From Ignavibacteriales bacterium (GTDB lineage Bacteria; Bacteroidota; Ignavibacteria; Ignavibacteriales; Ignavibacteriaceae), in assembly GCA_020061465.1 (NCBI GenBank), contig JAGUYG010000001.1, forward strand, positions 1 to 64,000: a stretch of 64,000 bases of DNA, read 5' to 3'. Below, piece after piece: positions 32,777 to 41,423 of the stretch; the first letter of the stretch is position 1, and the number at the start of each line of letters is the position of its first letter. Both the position numbers and the translations under genes were made by a program. The notes below the pieces were generated by a model that was not told where the DNA came from, made no database searches, and saw nothing but the letters and a program-made list of their open reading frames with translations.

Positions 32777-34895
32777 TTTAATCGGACAAACAATTTTGCA
32801 TTATAAAATTATTGAACAAGTCGGACAGGGCGGTATGGGTATTGTCTATAAAGCAGAAGACACTAAGCTTAAACGTTCTGTTGCAATAAAATTTCTTCCG
32901 CACTATATAACATCGGATGAAGCAGAAAGAAAACGGTTTGAAATCGAGGCTCAAGCAGCGGCAGCTTTAAATCATCAGAATATTTCGACAATACATTCAA
33001 TTGAAGAAACCGGTGACAAAATATTTATCGTTATGGAATTTATAAACGGTCCGGAACTAAAAACAAAAATAAAAAATGAAAAGCTGAGTGTTGAAAAGTC
33101 GTTAAATATTATTGAACAAATTGCAAACGGATTACACGCCGCGCACAACAAAGGTATTGTTCATCGCGATATTAAGAGCAGCAATATAATGCTGAATGAA
33201 ACCGGACAGGTAAAAATCATGGATTTTGGTCTTGCTAAAGTAAAAGGAACGGCACAGATAACGAAAGTAGGCACAACAATCGGCACCGCCGCATACATGT
33301 CGCCCGAGCAATCAAACGGCAACAGCGTAGACCAGCGAACCGATATTTGGTCAATGGGAATTATTCTTTATGAAATGCTTACCGGAAGACTCCCTTTCAA
33401 AGGAGATTTTGAACAAGCCGTTATTTATTCAATTCTTAATGAAGAACCGGCGACTATTTTATCACTAAGAGAAGATATTCCGATTAGGCTGGAACAAATA
33501 ATAAAAAAAATGCTTTCAAAAGATTTGAATTTCAGGTACCAGAATGTAGAAGAGTTTCTGAAAGACATACATGAAGTTCGAAATAAAAAGAAAGAGTTCG
33601 AATCGACTGAGAATGAAAAAACAATTGCGGTTTTACCTTTCGAAAATATTAGTCCTGATAAAGAAACTGATTACTTTGCAGACGGTTTAGCAGAGGAGCT
33701 TATAATAAATCTCTCAAGAATTAAAGAAGTAAAAGTTATCGCACGCACAAATTCTATGCGTTTCAAAGGAAGCAACAAAGATATTAGTTCTATCGGCAGA
33801 GATTTAGGTGTAAGGTATATTCTTACCGGAAGTGTTAGAAAATTTAAAGATGATCTGCGAATCTCTGTTCAAATGATTGAGGTTAACAAAGGAATGCAGT
33901 TGTGGGGCGAAACATATAAAGGAAGATTGGCGGATATTTTTGATATCCAGGAAAAAGTTTCAAAAGAAATTGTTGATGCAATGATGCTGAAGCTAAGTCC
34001 CGTTGAAAAAATTGAGTTAACAAAAAAACCAACCTTAAATGCGGAAGCTTTCGATTGCTATTTGAGAGGCAGGAATTTTTTGTTAAACAGAACCAGAAAT
34101 AATTTAGACTTTGCAATACTTTTGTTTGAAAAAGCGGTCGAGCTGGATTCGCGTTTTGCCGCTGCCTACGCAGGATTAGGTGAAGCTTATGCTATGATAT
34201 ATCGCGACTTCGACAGAAAAGAAATCTGGCTCGATAAAGCAATGGATGTTAGCCTTAAAGCTCTTATGTACGATTCAAAGTTGTCGGAAGCTTATGCCTC
34301 ACTTGGTCTTGCTTACTTCGGTAAAAATAAACTGGATGAAGCTTTAGCAGTTACAAAGAAGGCAATAGAATTGGATCCAAATAATGATACTGCATATTGG
34401 ATCCTGTCAAGAATATATCATAGTGCAGATAAGGATTTAGAAGCAGTCGAAGCTCTGGAAAAATTAATTTCTATTAATCCGGAATTTTTGATTGCCTATT
34501 CTGATTTGCAGATGTACTATGAAAGACTAAATGATCAAGTTAATTATGATAGAGTGATAAAGGCGGTTCTTAAAGTTTACCCGAATTATCTTATTAAACA
34601 TCCTGAAGACGCCTATAGACGAATGTCCTATGCCGTTACTTTAGCAATATCAGGCAATTATGAAAAAGCAAAAACTGAAGGCGAAAAAGCCCTTGAGTTA
34701 AGTCCCAACGATCCAATAATGCTTTATTTCGGATCATGTTTATACTCGCGTTTAAAAGAAAAACCCGAAGCCGTACGACTTCTTACAGAAGCCATAAACA
34801 ACGGATATGAAAATTATGAGTGGATTAAGCGCGATCCTGATTTTGAAAATATCAGAAATGAACCGGGTTACATAGAATTAATGAAAGGGAAATAA
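32769..34895 (+). CDS. Ser/Thr protein kinase 4 with TolB-like and TPR domains
   Basis: The 708-aa protein has a kinase domain (about 8-265) with QVGQGGMGIVYKAED, SVAIKFLP, GIVHRDIKSSNIM, IMDFGLAKV and AYMSPEQSNG. A TolB-like region follows (about 282-415, IAVLPFENISPDKETDYFAD), then TPR repeats (about 425-690). The end reads YEWIKRDPDFENIRNEP, as in kinases 1 and 5. There is no TM. The N-terminal 20 residues equal those of kinase 3 and of stub 1b, while the body is closest in design to kinase 1, so start segments and bodies seem to have been reshuffled. Confidence 0.93.
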   Translation: MNDLIGQTILHYKIIEQVGQGGMGIVYKAEDTKLKRSVAIKFLPHYITSDEAERKRFEIEAQAAAALNHQNISTIHSIEETGDKIFIVMEFINGPELKTKIKNEKLSVEKSLNIIEQIANGLHAAHNKGIVHRDIKSSNIMLNETGQVKIMDFGLAKVKGTAQITKVGTTIGTAAYMSPEQSNGNSVDQRTDIWSMGIILYEMLTGRLPFKGDFEQAVIYSILNEEPATILSLREDIPIRLEQIIKKMLSKDLNFRYQNVEEFLKDIHEVRNKKKEFESTENEKTIAVLPFENISPDKETDYFADGLAEELIINLSRIKEVKVIARTNSMRFKGSNKDISSIGRDLGVRYILTGSVRKFKDDLRISVQMIEVNKGMQLWGETYKGRLADIFDIQEKVSKEIVDAMMLKLSPVEKIELTKKPTLNAEAFDCYLRGRNFLLNRTRNNLDFAILLFEKAVELDSRFAAAYAGLGEAYAMIYRDFDRKEIWLDKAMDVSLKALMYDSKLSEAYASLGLAYFGKNKLDEALAVTKKAIELDPNNDTAYWILSRIYHSADKDLEAVEALEKLISINPEFLIAYSDLQMYYERLNDQVNYDRVIKAVLKVYPNYLIKHPEDAYRRMSYAVTLAISGNYEKAKTEGEKALELSPNDPIMLYFGSCLYSRLKEKPEAVRLLTEAINNGYENYEWIKRDPDFENIRNEPGYIELMKGK

Positions 34896-34906
34896 AAGGA
34901 ATTATT

Positions 34907-35008
34907 ATGATAGGAAATACTATTTTTCACTATAAAATTATTGAAAAACTTGGCGAAGGCGGACCTGTCCGCCGTAGCTTATTAAATATTATTAGGACTT
35001 ATTTATGA
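34907..35008 (+). CDS. Kinase N-terminal stub ORF 5 (33 aa), coupled to kinase 5
   Basis: AAAGGA lies 6-7 nt before the ATG. It encodes MIGNTIFHYKIIEKLGEGGP and then VRRSLLNIIRTYL. It leaves the kinase sequence exactly at the glycine-rich loop, entering GGCGGACCTGTCCGCCGTAGC, the same palindromic sequence as in stub 2b. Its TGA overlaps the ATG of kinase 5 (ATGA). It starts 11 nt after the kinase 4 stop. Confidence 0.48.
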   Translation: MIGNTIFHYKIIEKLGEGGPVRRSLLNIIRTYL

Positions 35009-37134
35009 TTGGCGAAACTATTCTCCATTACAGAATTTTAGAAAAACTTGGCGAAGGCGGAATGGGTGTGGTATATAAAGCAAATGATCTTAAGCTTGAT
35101 AGAACGGTTGCAATAAAATTTCTTCCTCCTCACCTTTCTTCCTCTGATGAGAATAAACAGCGATTTATCCGTGAAGCTAAATCGGCAGCAGCATTGAACC
35201 ATCCCAATATTTTGGGGATATATGAGATAAACGTAGAAGACGATTCCTTATTCATTGTGATGGAGTTTGTCGATGGTCAAACACTTAAATCGCACATCTC
35301 ATCCATGACATCGGGAACCGGTGTATCTGTAGTTCAGGCAATCGATTGGCTTGAACAGATAGCCCAAGGTCTAAAGAATGCTCACGATATGAACATAATC
35401 CACCGCGATATCAAAACCGAAAACATAATGTTAACAAAAGACGGCAGGCTGAAAATAATGGACTTCGGATTAGCCAAAATAAAAAACGACGCCGGAATAA
35501 CTAAAACAAAAACTTCCCTTGGCACGTTATCATATTTGTCGCCTGAACAAGTTCAAGGAGTTACCGCGGACCATCGCTGTGACATTTGGGCACTCGGAGT
35601 AGTTTTTTATGAGATGTTAACCGGCGAACTCCCCTTCAAAGCCGAGCATGAAGCTGCATTGCTCTATTTAATAGCTAACGAAGAACCGCCGGTTCCAAGT
35701 ACGTTGAATAGAAAAGTACCGTTGCGCGTCGATGAAGTAGTAAAAAAAATGCTTCAAAAAGATCGTGATAAGAGATTCCAAAATCTGGAAGATTTACTAA
35801 ACGACCTTAACTCATGCAAAAATGAAATTACTTCTTCTGCATCAGCGCAGCTCAAAAAATCTATTGCAGTTCTTCCGTTCGATAATATTGGTTCGGATAA
35901 GGATAACGAATATTTTGCGGATGGATTAACAGAAGAGCTGATTGTTAATTTTTCGAGACTAAACGAAATCGACGTGGTTTCAAGAACAACGTCAATGCAG
36001 TATAAAAATGCGAAGAAGGATATAAAAACAATCGGGAAAGAATTAAACGTTCGGTATATTCTTGAGGGAAGCGTTAGAAAATTTCAGGATAATATTCGAA
36101 TAACGGTTCAATTGATTGATGTGGACAGCGATAGACAGCTTTGGGCAGAATCATACAAAGGTAAGCTTGAAGATATTTTCGATATACAGGAACAAGTATC
36201 AAAACAAATTGTCGATGCACTTATGGTAAAGCTTTCTCCAAAAGAGAAAGTAGTGCTAACAAAGCGCTCGACACTTAATGCAGAAGCGTTCGATCTTAAT
36301 TTGCGCGCAAGGAATTTGTTGTACAGGAGAACCAAAAGTAATTTGGAATTAGCCATTCAGCTCTTTCGTAAAGCAATCGAGCTTGACCCCAGATATGCTT
36401 CGGCTTATGCAGGATTGGGTGAAGCTTATGCAACATTTCATATTGATTACGAAACAAAGGAAATCTGGTTCGAAAAATCCGTTGAAGCAAGCTTTAAAGC
36501 TTTGATGTACGACCCGAATTTATCCGAAGCATATACTTCGCTCGGATTAGCTTATTTCAGCAACAGATCCTATGACGAGGCATTGCTTGCAGTTAACAAA
36601 GCAATCGAACTCGATCAAAATAATTTTACCGCATATTGGATTTTAGGCAGAATCTATTATTCGACAGATAAATATCGTGAAGCTGTTGAGCAATTTGAAA
36701 AAGCAATTTCGCTCAACTCCGATTTCCATACCGCATACGGAAATTTACGAATGATATACGAACGTATCGGGGACCGTGAAAAACGTGACCAAACCGTAAA
36801 AACTCTGCTCGAAATATTTCCGCGATATCTTGCACAAAATCCGGATGATGCCCGCTCGCATATTCATTACGCTCTTGATTTAGCCGTAGTTAATAGACTT
36901 GAAGAAGCTCGTGCAGAAGCGGCGAAAGCACTGGCGTTAAGTCCCGATGATTCCCTTATGATGTATAATGCCGCCTGCTTTTATTCGTTAATTGGAGAAA
37001 AACAGATGGCAATTAAAGTGTTAAAAGATTCGATTAAACACGGGCTGGAAGATTATGAATGGATTAAAAGAGACTCCGACCTTGATAATATCAGAAATGA
37101 ACCTGATTTTTTTGAACTCATGAAAGGCAAATGA
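35005..37134 (+). CDS. Ser/Thr protein kinase 5 with TolB-like and TPR domains
   Basis: The 709-aa protein has a kinase domain (about 8-270) with KLGEGGMGVVYKAND, TVAIKFLP, NIIHRDIKTENIM, IMDFGLAKI and SYLSPEQVQG. A TolB-like region follows (about 287-420, IAVLPFDNIGSDKDNEYFAD), then TPR repeats (about 430-690) ending DYEWIKRDSDLDNIRNEP. It shares with kinase 6 the insert MTSGTGVSVVQAIDWLEQIAQGL and the IIHRDIKTEN loop, so these two are the closest pair. Its TGA overlaps the ATG of the following 116-aa gene. Confidence 0.93.
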   Translation: MIGETILHYRILEKLGEGGMGVVYKANDLKLDRTVAIKFLPPHLSSSDENKQRFIREAKSAAALNHPNILGIYEINVEDDSLFIVMEFVDGQTLKSHISSMTSGTGVSVVQAIDWLEQIAQGLKNAHDMNIIHRDIKTENIMLTKDGRLKIMDFGLAKIKNDAGITKTKTSLGTLSYLSPEQVQGVTADHRCDIWALGVVFYEMLTGELPFKAEHEAALLYLIANEEPPVPSTLNRKVPLRVDEVVKKMLQKDRDKRFQNLEDLLNDLNSCKNEITSSASAQLKKSIAVLPFDNIGSDKDNEYFADGLTEELIVNFSRLNEIDVVSRTTSMQYKNAKKDIKTIGKELNVRYILEGSVRKFQDNIRITVQLIDVDSDRQLWAESYKGKLEDIFDIQEQVSKQIVDALMVKLSPKEKVVLTKRSTLNAEAFDLNLRARNLLYRRTKSNLELAIQLFRKAIELDPRYASAYAGLGEAYATFHIDYETKEIWFEKSVEASFKALMYDPNLSEAYTSLGLAYFSNRSYDEALLAVNKAIELDQNNFTAYWILGRIYYSTDKYREAVEQFEKAISLNSDFHTAYGNLRMIYERIGDREKRDQTVKTLLEIFPRYLAQNPDDARSHIHYALDLAVVNRLEEARAEAAKALALSPDDSLMMYNAACFYSLIGEKQMAIKVLKDSIKHGLEDYEWIKRDSDLDNIRNEPDFFELMKGK

Positions 37135-37481
37135 TAATAATGCTAAGTTACACGCTTGAGAATATTATAAATCAGCTTGGACGAATGTTTACTCTTTATA
37201 AGAGCCAGCTCCGTCCCGGCGACCGATTATACTTAAAAACATGTAATTCTCTTTATTCAATTCAGGTTGTCGATGATGGACACTACTTAGTTTCGGGAGG
37301 ATGGTTTGATAAGCATAATTTATCACCATTTAGAATAAAAATTTCGGGATGCACATTTGGAGGAAGCATTATCAAAACCGATATAATTGCCGCTCCCGGA
37401 TTAAGATTAGAATTTGAAAATAGATTGGTGACAAGTCCTGTTCAAAAAATATTTTTATTTCCTGTGTATAGTATTAATTAA
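37131..37481 (+). CDS. Hypothetical 116-aa protein between kinases 5 and 6
   Basis: Its start (ATGATAATAATG, with a second possible ATG 9 nt later) overlaps the kinase 5 stop by 4 nt, so it is translationally coupled. The sequence has a predicted beta-rich core (RPGDRLYLKTCNSLYSIQVV, YLVSGGWFDKH, FRIKISGCTFGGSIIKTDII, APGLRLEFENRLVTSPVQKI), no TM and no known motif. GCTFGGS and LEFENRLVTSPVQ look like conserved functional segments. I do not recognise the family. It occupies the position where other kinases have a stub ORF, so an accessory role in kinase signalling is possible. Confidence 0.7.
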   Translation: MIIMLSYTLENIINQLGRMFTLYKSQLRPGDRLYLKTCNSLYSIQVVDDGHYLVSGGWFDKHNLSPFRIKISGCTFGGSIIKTDIIAAPGLRLEFENRLVTSPVQKIFLFPVYSIN

Positions 37482-37519
37482 AAATCCAGTAATCAAAAAA
37501 GTATAATGAAGGAAAATTA

Positions 37520-39661
37520 ATGATCGGAAATATAATATCTCATTATAAAATAATTGAGAAGTTAGGCGAAGGCGGAATGGGCATCGTTTACAAAGCTACC
37601 GACACAAAACTTGATAGAACCGTAGCCATAAAGTTTTTACCACCGCATCTTTCTGCCGAAGAGGAGAACAAACAAAGATTTTTGCGCGAAGCAAGATCGG
37701 CTGCTGCATTAAATCATCCCAACATACTCAGCGTTTACGAAATTGATGAGGAGAATGGTTCGCTCTTTCTTGTTATGGAATTTGTAGATGGACAAACCTT
37801 AAAATCGTACATCTCTACACTCACCTCGGGTACTGGTGTGCCTGTAATTCAATCAATCGACTGGATCGAACAATTGTGCCGGGGATTAAAGGCGGCTCAT
37901 GACATAAACATTATCCACCGCGACATTAAAACTGAAAACATAATGATCAGCAAAGACGGTCGACTGAAAATTATGGATTTTGGGTTGGCTAAATTGAAGA
38001 GCAATGTTGGAATAACTAAAACAGGTACATCCCTGGGAACTTTGTCGTACATGTCGCCCGAACAAGTTCAAGGTATCCCGGCTGACCACCGAAGCGATAT
38101 TTGGTCGTTAGGAATTGTATTTTATGAAATTCTAACAGGTGAATTACCATTTAAAGCCGAACATGAAGCAGCATTATTATATCTAATAACCGGCGAAGAC
38201 CCGCCGGCGCCGAATCTGCTAAACAAAAAAATTCCTCATCAGCTTGATGCTGTGGTTAAAAAGATGCTTGAGAAAGACAGGGAACGCAGGTTTCAAAATG
38301 TTGATGAATTAATGCAAACGTTAGAAGCAGTAAAAAAAGAAATTCAGAATGTATCTTCAGCTTCAAAAACAAAAGCCATTGTTGTACTTCCGTTTGATAA
38401 TATTAGTCCCGACGCTGACAGCGATTACTTTGCCGACGGATTAACTGAAGAATTGATTGCAAATCTTTCCAGGTTAAAGGACATAAGGCTGGTTCCACGA
38501 ACAACTTCGATGAGATATAAAGGAACGAATAAGGATATTAAAACCATCGGAAGAGAACTTGGGACAAGATACATCCTTGCAGGCAGTGTTCGTAAATTTC
38601 AAGAAAACTTGCGCATTACCTGCGAACTAATCGACGTAGATAATGATGCGCAGCTTTGGGCGGAAACTTATAAAGGTAAACTTGCAGATGTCTTCGATAT
38701 TCAGGAACAGGTATCCAAGCAAATTGTGGATATGCTGATGGTTAAACTAACCCCTACAGAAAAAATAGTTCTTACCAAGCGGGCAACTATTAATCCCGAA
38801 GCGTTCGATCTATATTTACGCGGCAGGGACTCCCTCTACAGAAGAACCCAAAAGAATATGTTATATGCTATTCAACTCTTTCAAAAAGCGCTCGATCTTG
38901 ATCCACGTTATGCGGATGCTTATGCAGGAATCGGGGAAGCATATTCATCGTTGTACTTAGATGCCGAAAGAAATGAAACCTGGTTAGACCGGGCAATTGA
39001 GGCTAGCTTAAAAGCGTTGATGTACGATTCATCGTTACCCGAAGCTTACGCTGCACTCGGATTAGCATATTATAACAAACGTTCGTTTAATGAAGCAATT
39101 ACCGCAAGCCAAAAAGCGATCGAATTGGATACAAACAACTTTTTAGGGTATTGGATACTTGGAAGAATTTATCACGGCACCGACCGTGACCGCGAGGCAG
39201 TTGACTTATTCAAAAAAGTTGTTGAATTGAATCCTGATTTTTATTCGGTTTATGGTGATTTGCAAATCGCTTATGCGCGGCTAGGTGAGACTGCAAAATA
39301 TGAAGAAACACTCTTAACCGCTCTCGAAGTTTATAAAAGATATTTAACGCAGCATCCCGATGATGCACGCGGGCACATGTATTTTGCTGTGGATTTAGCT
39401 CAAGTGGGAAAGAAAGATGAAGCAAAAATTGAAGCTGCAAAAGCGCTCGAGCTTAGCCCGGATGATCCTTTGATGCTTTACAATGCAGGGTGTTTTTATG
39501 CACAAATGGGAGAAAAGAAACTCGCAATTGAAGCGCTGAATAATGCAGTGACGGTGGGCTATGCAAACTTTGAGTGGCTTGAACGCGATACGGATTTAGA
39601 TACTCTCCGCAATGAACCGGAGTTTATTGAGCTGTTGAAGAGAAAGAAAAATTTAACTTGA
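37520..39661 (+). CDS. Ser/Thr protein kinase 6 with TolB-like and TPR domains
   Basis: The 713-aa protein has a kinase domain (about 8-270) with KLGEGGMGIVYKATD, TVAIKFLP, NIIHRDIKTENIM, IMDFGLAKL and SYMSPEQVQG. A TolB-like region follows (about 287-420, IVVLPFDNISPDADSDYFAD), then TPR repeats (about 430-690) ending YANFEWLERDTDLDTLRNEP. AAGGAAAATTA upstream supports the ATG. It is the last intact kinase of the array. A fragment of the same C-terminus is found 1.6 kb downstream (41297-41346). Confidence 0.93.
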   Translation: MIGNIISHYKIIEKLGEGGMGIVYKATDTKLDRTVAIKFLPPHLSAEEENKQRFLREARSAAALNHPNILSVYEIDEENGSLFLVMEFVDGQTLKSYISTLTSGTGVPVIQSIDWIEQLCRGLKAAHDINIIHRDIKTENIMISKDGRLKIMDFGLAKLKSNVGITKTGTSLGTLSYMSPEQVQGIPADHRSDIWSLGIVFYEILTGELPFKAEHEAALLYLITGEDPPAPNLLNKKIPHQLDAVVKKMLEKDRERRFQNVDELMQTLEAVKKEIQNVSSASKTKAIVVLPFDNISPDADSDYFADGLTEELIANLSRLKDIRLVPRTTSMRYKGTNKDIKTIGRELGTRYILAGSVRKFQENLRITCELIDVDNDAQLWAETYKGKLADVFDIQEQVSKQIVDMLMVKLTPTEKIVLTKRATINPEAFDLYLRGRDSLYRRTQKNMLYAIQLFQKALDLDPRYADAYAGIGEAYSSLYLDAERNETWLDRAIEASLKALMYDSSLPEAYAALGLAYYNKRSFNEAITASQKAIELDTNNFLGYWILGRIYHGTDRDREAVDLFKKVVELNPDFYSVYGDLQIAYARLGETAKYEETLLTALEVYKRYLTQHPDDARGHMYFAVDLAQVGKKDEAKIEAAKALELSPDDPLMLYNAGCFYAQMGEKKLAIEALNNAVTVGYANFEWLERDTDLDTLRNEPEFIELLKRKKNLT

Positions 39662-39744
39662 GGGGATTTAGTGTTTGTTATTGTATTCATCCAGTGCATC
39701 AAGATTTCACTATTTGTGCTCACTCGAAGTTTGAAAATACCAAT

Positions 39745-40656
39745 TTAAAACCGGTTTTTCTCATCTAATTTCTGCAGCAGTTTAATTGCTTCCTTATCAA
39801 ATTTAGAAAACGCAAACCACCTTTTGCCAAGGTCTTTCAGAGAAGCGCCAAAGTGATAGACATCTTCATTATCTATTATCATAAATCTGTCGTGAGAGTC
39901 TTTAAACTCTATTACATCAACCGGTGGAAATTGGGCATTAAACTTTTCAATATCGAGAGCAAGAGCTTTAGAGATTTCTTTAGTATAAATCGTAACAACA
40001 ACATTCTTTTTTCTTTTGGTAAGGAGAGTGAGCACGGTGTCATCAATAAAGTTATCAATCAAAACAATGGATTTGTCGGCTTTGCGGATAAGTTCGGAGA
40101 CAAATTTGTATGCATCATAGATCTGCCCATCAAAAAAGATTCCTTGTTTTGGTTCAAGTTCTTTGCTTTGCAAAGCATTAAAAACCTTTTCAAATTTTTC
40201 ATCGGTTATCATTTCATGCTTTAGCTGCCGCCTTTCTACAGTATCAATCCGTTGAAAAAGCTGAGCATTGTTAATAATAAACTTTCGCATAGCAACAAAA
40301 GCACGCATAATTTGTATATTCATCTCGATTGCACGCTCACTTTTCAAAACACTGGCAAGGTTTGCTACACCTTGCTCAGTAAATACATAAGGTAAAAATC
40401 CCCCCAGGTGTTTTTTCGAAGGTATCGCATTTTGCGATACCATGAATTCAACCTCATCTTCAGTAAGCTGAAACATAAAATCAATTGGAAATCGTTTTGG
40501 ATTTCTTTTTACCTGTTCTCTTAATCTGATAGCTTTCACCTGAAATAAATCTGCTAAATCCCTATCCAGCATCACCTGAATATCACGAATGGTATATATT
40601 TTCCGCTGGATAGCTTTAGAATCGTACAGAGTTAAACTGTTGTTAGATTTTTCCAT
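39745..40656 (-). CDS. ORF6N-domain protein with a PLD-like C-terminal domain
   Basis: The 303-aa protein has an ORF6N DNA-binding domain at about residues 13-100 (YTIRDIQVMLDRDLADLFQV...RFPIDFMFQLTEDE...FLPYVFTEQGVANLASVL), a helical linker, and a C-terminal domain (about 175-300) with SIVLIDNFIDDTVLTLL and DSHDRFMIIDNEDVYHFGAS, a single HxR/D-type motif reminiscent of phospholipase D-like nucleases. ORF6N proteins in Bacteroidota often sit inside type I restriction-modification loci. Here an hsdM remnant lies just upstream on the same strand, which supports that origin. The function is unknown. Confidence 0.8.
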   Translation of the reverse strand: MEKSNNSLTLYDSKAIQRKIYTIRDIQVMLDRDLADLFQVKAIRLREQVKRNPKRFPIDFMFQLTEDEVEFMVSQNAIPSKKHLGGFLPYVFTEQGVANLASVLKSERAIEMNIQIMRAFVAMRKFIINNAQLFQRIDTVERRQLKHEMITDEKFEKVFNALQSKELEPKQGIFFDGQIYDAYKFVSELIRKADKSIVLIDNFIDDTVLTLLTKRKKNVVVTIYTKEISKALALDIEKFNAQFPPVDVIEFKDSHDRFMIIDNEDVYHFGASLKDLGKRWFAFSKFDKEAIKLLQKLDEKNRF

Positions 40657-40771
40657 TTTTATTTCTGCTTTCTAAGGTCACAATTTGCTTCCTTAAAGAT
40701 CTATCTAAGGAAGTCACAATTTGTAACCTCCGTTTTCACTTGCCTGATTTGTGCAAGCGAATCATGCTCAA

Positions 40772-40933
40772 TTACAATATGATTTTACTCAAATTTTCAA
40801 TTATGGTTTTATTCAACTCATTTTCTTCAGCAAGCTGTTTTTCTAATTCTGCTTTCAATGAAGTAAATCGCTCAACAAAATTAAAATCGTCTTCATCATC
40901 GGGTAAGCCAACATATCTTCCCGGAGTTAAAAC
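40772..40933 (-). pseudogene. C-terminal remnant of a type I restriction-modification methylase (hsdM)
   Basis: Read on the minus strand, about 52 codons give [20 protein letters not shown], then [20 protein letters not shown] and a short end before TAA (40774-40772). The TPGRYVG-(x)n-E-F...L-ELE-Q block and the coiled-coil end are diagnostic of HsdM C-termini. An in-frame stop lies just upstream and no further HsdM sequence is recognisable, so the first ~90% of the gene is gone. It lies 115 bp upstream of the ORF6N gene. Confidence 0.75.
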
Positions 40934-41296
40934 TTAATTAAGTAGACGTACTTCATATATTATATCGGATTTACAAAGCCGGGGATGTCTTTACAATCCG
41001 CTCCTAAATCCCCCCATTGAAGCGATTTTATGAATGCAGAACGCTACATGTACCAGCAGTTTTATTGATGAGGTCGTTATCAAAAGGTATTTTTATATTA
41101 TAATGTTTTGATCGTTAATAAAAATTGAAACAGAAAAGTTGAAAAAAGAATTTTTCCGCCGATGATCGGTATCACTAAGACTAATTAGAGTTGACTCAAT
41201 TATGATTATAATCGTATTCAAACTTACATCGTAAAATAAAAGAAAGAAATCAATAAGTCTATAAAAACATTTATTGATGTAATAAAGCCATTATTT

Positions 41297-41346
41297 GGTT
41301 ACGCAAACTTCGAGTGGCTTGAAAGCGTTACAGATGAAGATTTCGT
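41297..41346 (+). pseudogene. Fragment of a kinase C-terminus
   Basis: About 50 bases read G-Y-A-N-F-E-W-L-E-S-V-T-D-E-D-F and align to the end of kinase 6 (VGYANFEWLERDTDLDTL) in both protein and DNA. There is no ORF around it. It indicates that a further kinase copy once lay in this interval, or that a copy was transferred here. The rest of 40940-41420 shows no recognisable gene. Confidence 0.6.
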
Positions 41347-41423
41347 CTTTGCGGCTATGCACTTTAACGATATACTTTCACGGCAGTAACTCTTGAGAGT
41401 AAAAACTTTGAAAGAATCAAAAC

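Noticed and set aside
24514-39661. CRISPR or short tandem repeat array
   Set aside because: The repetition here is of whole paralogous genes. No regular direct repeats with spacers were seen anywhere in the window.
40740-40937. 65-codon plus-strand frame
   Set aside because: The real signal is on the other strand, where the sequence reads as an HsdM C-terminus. The plus frame is its shadow.
39661-41423. Insertion sequence or transposase
   Set aside because: No transposase-like frame or terminal repeats were found. The remnants belong to R-M and kinase genes.
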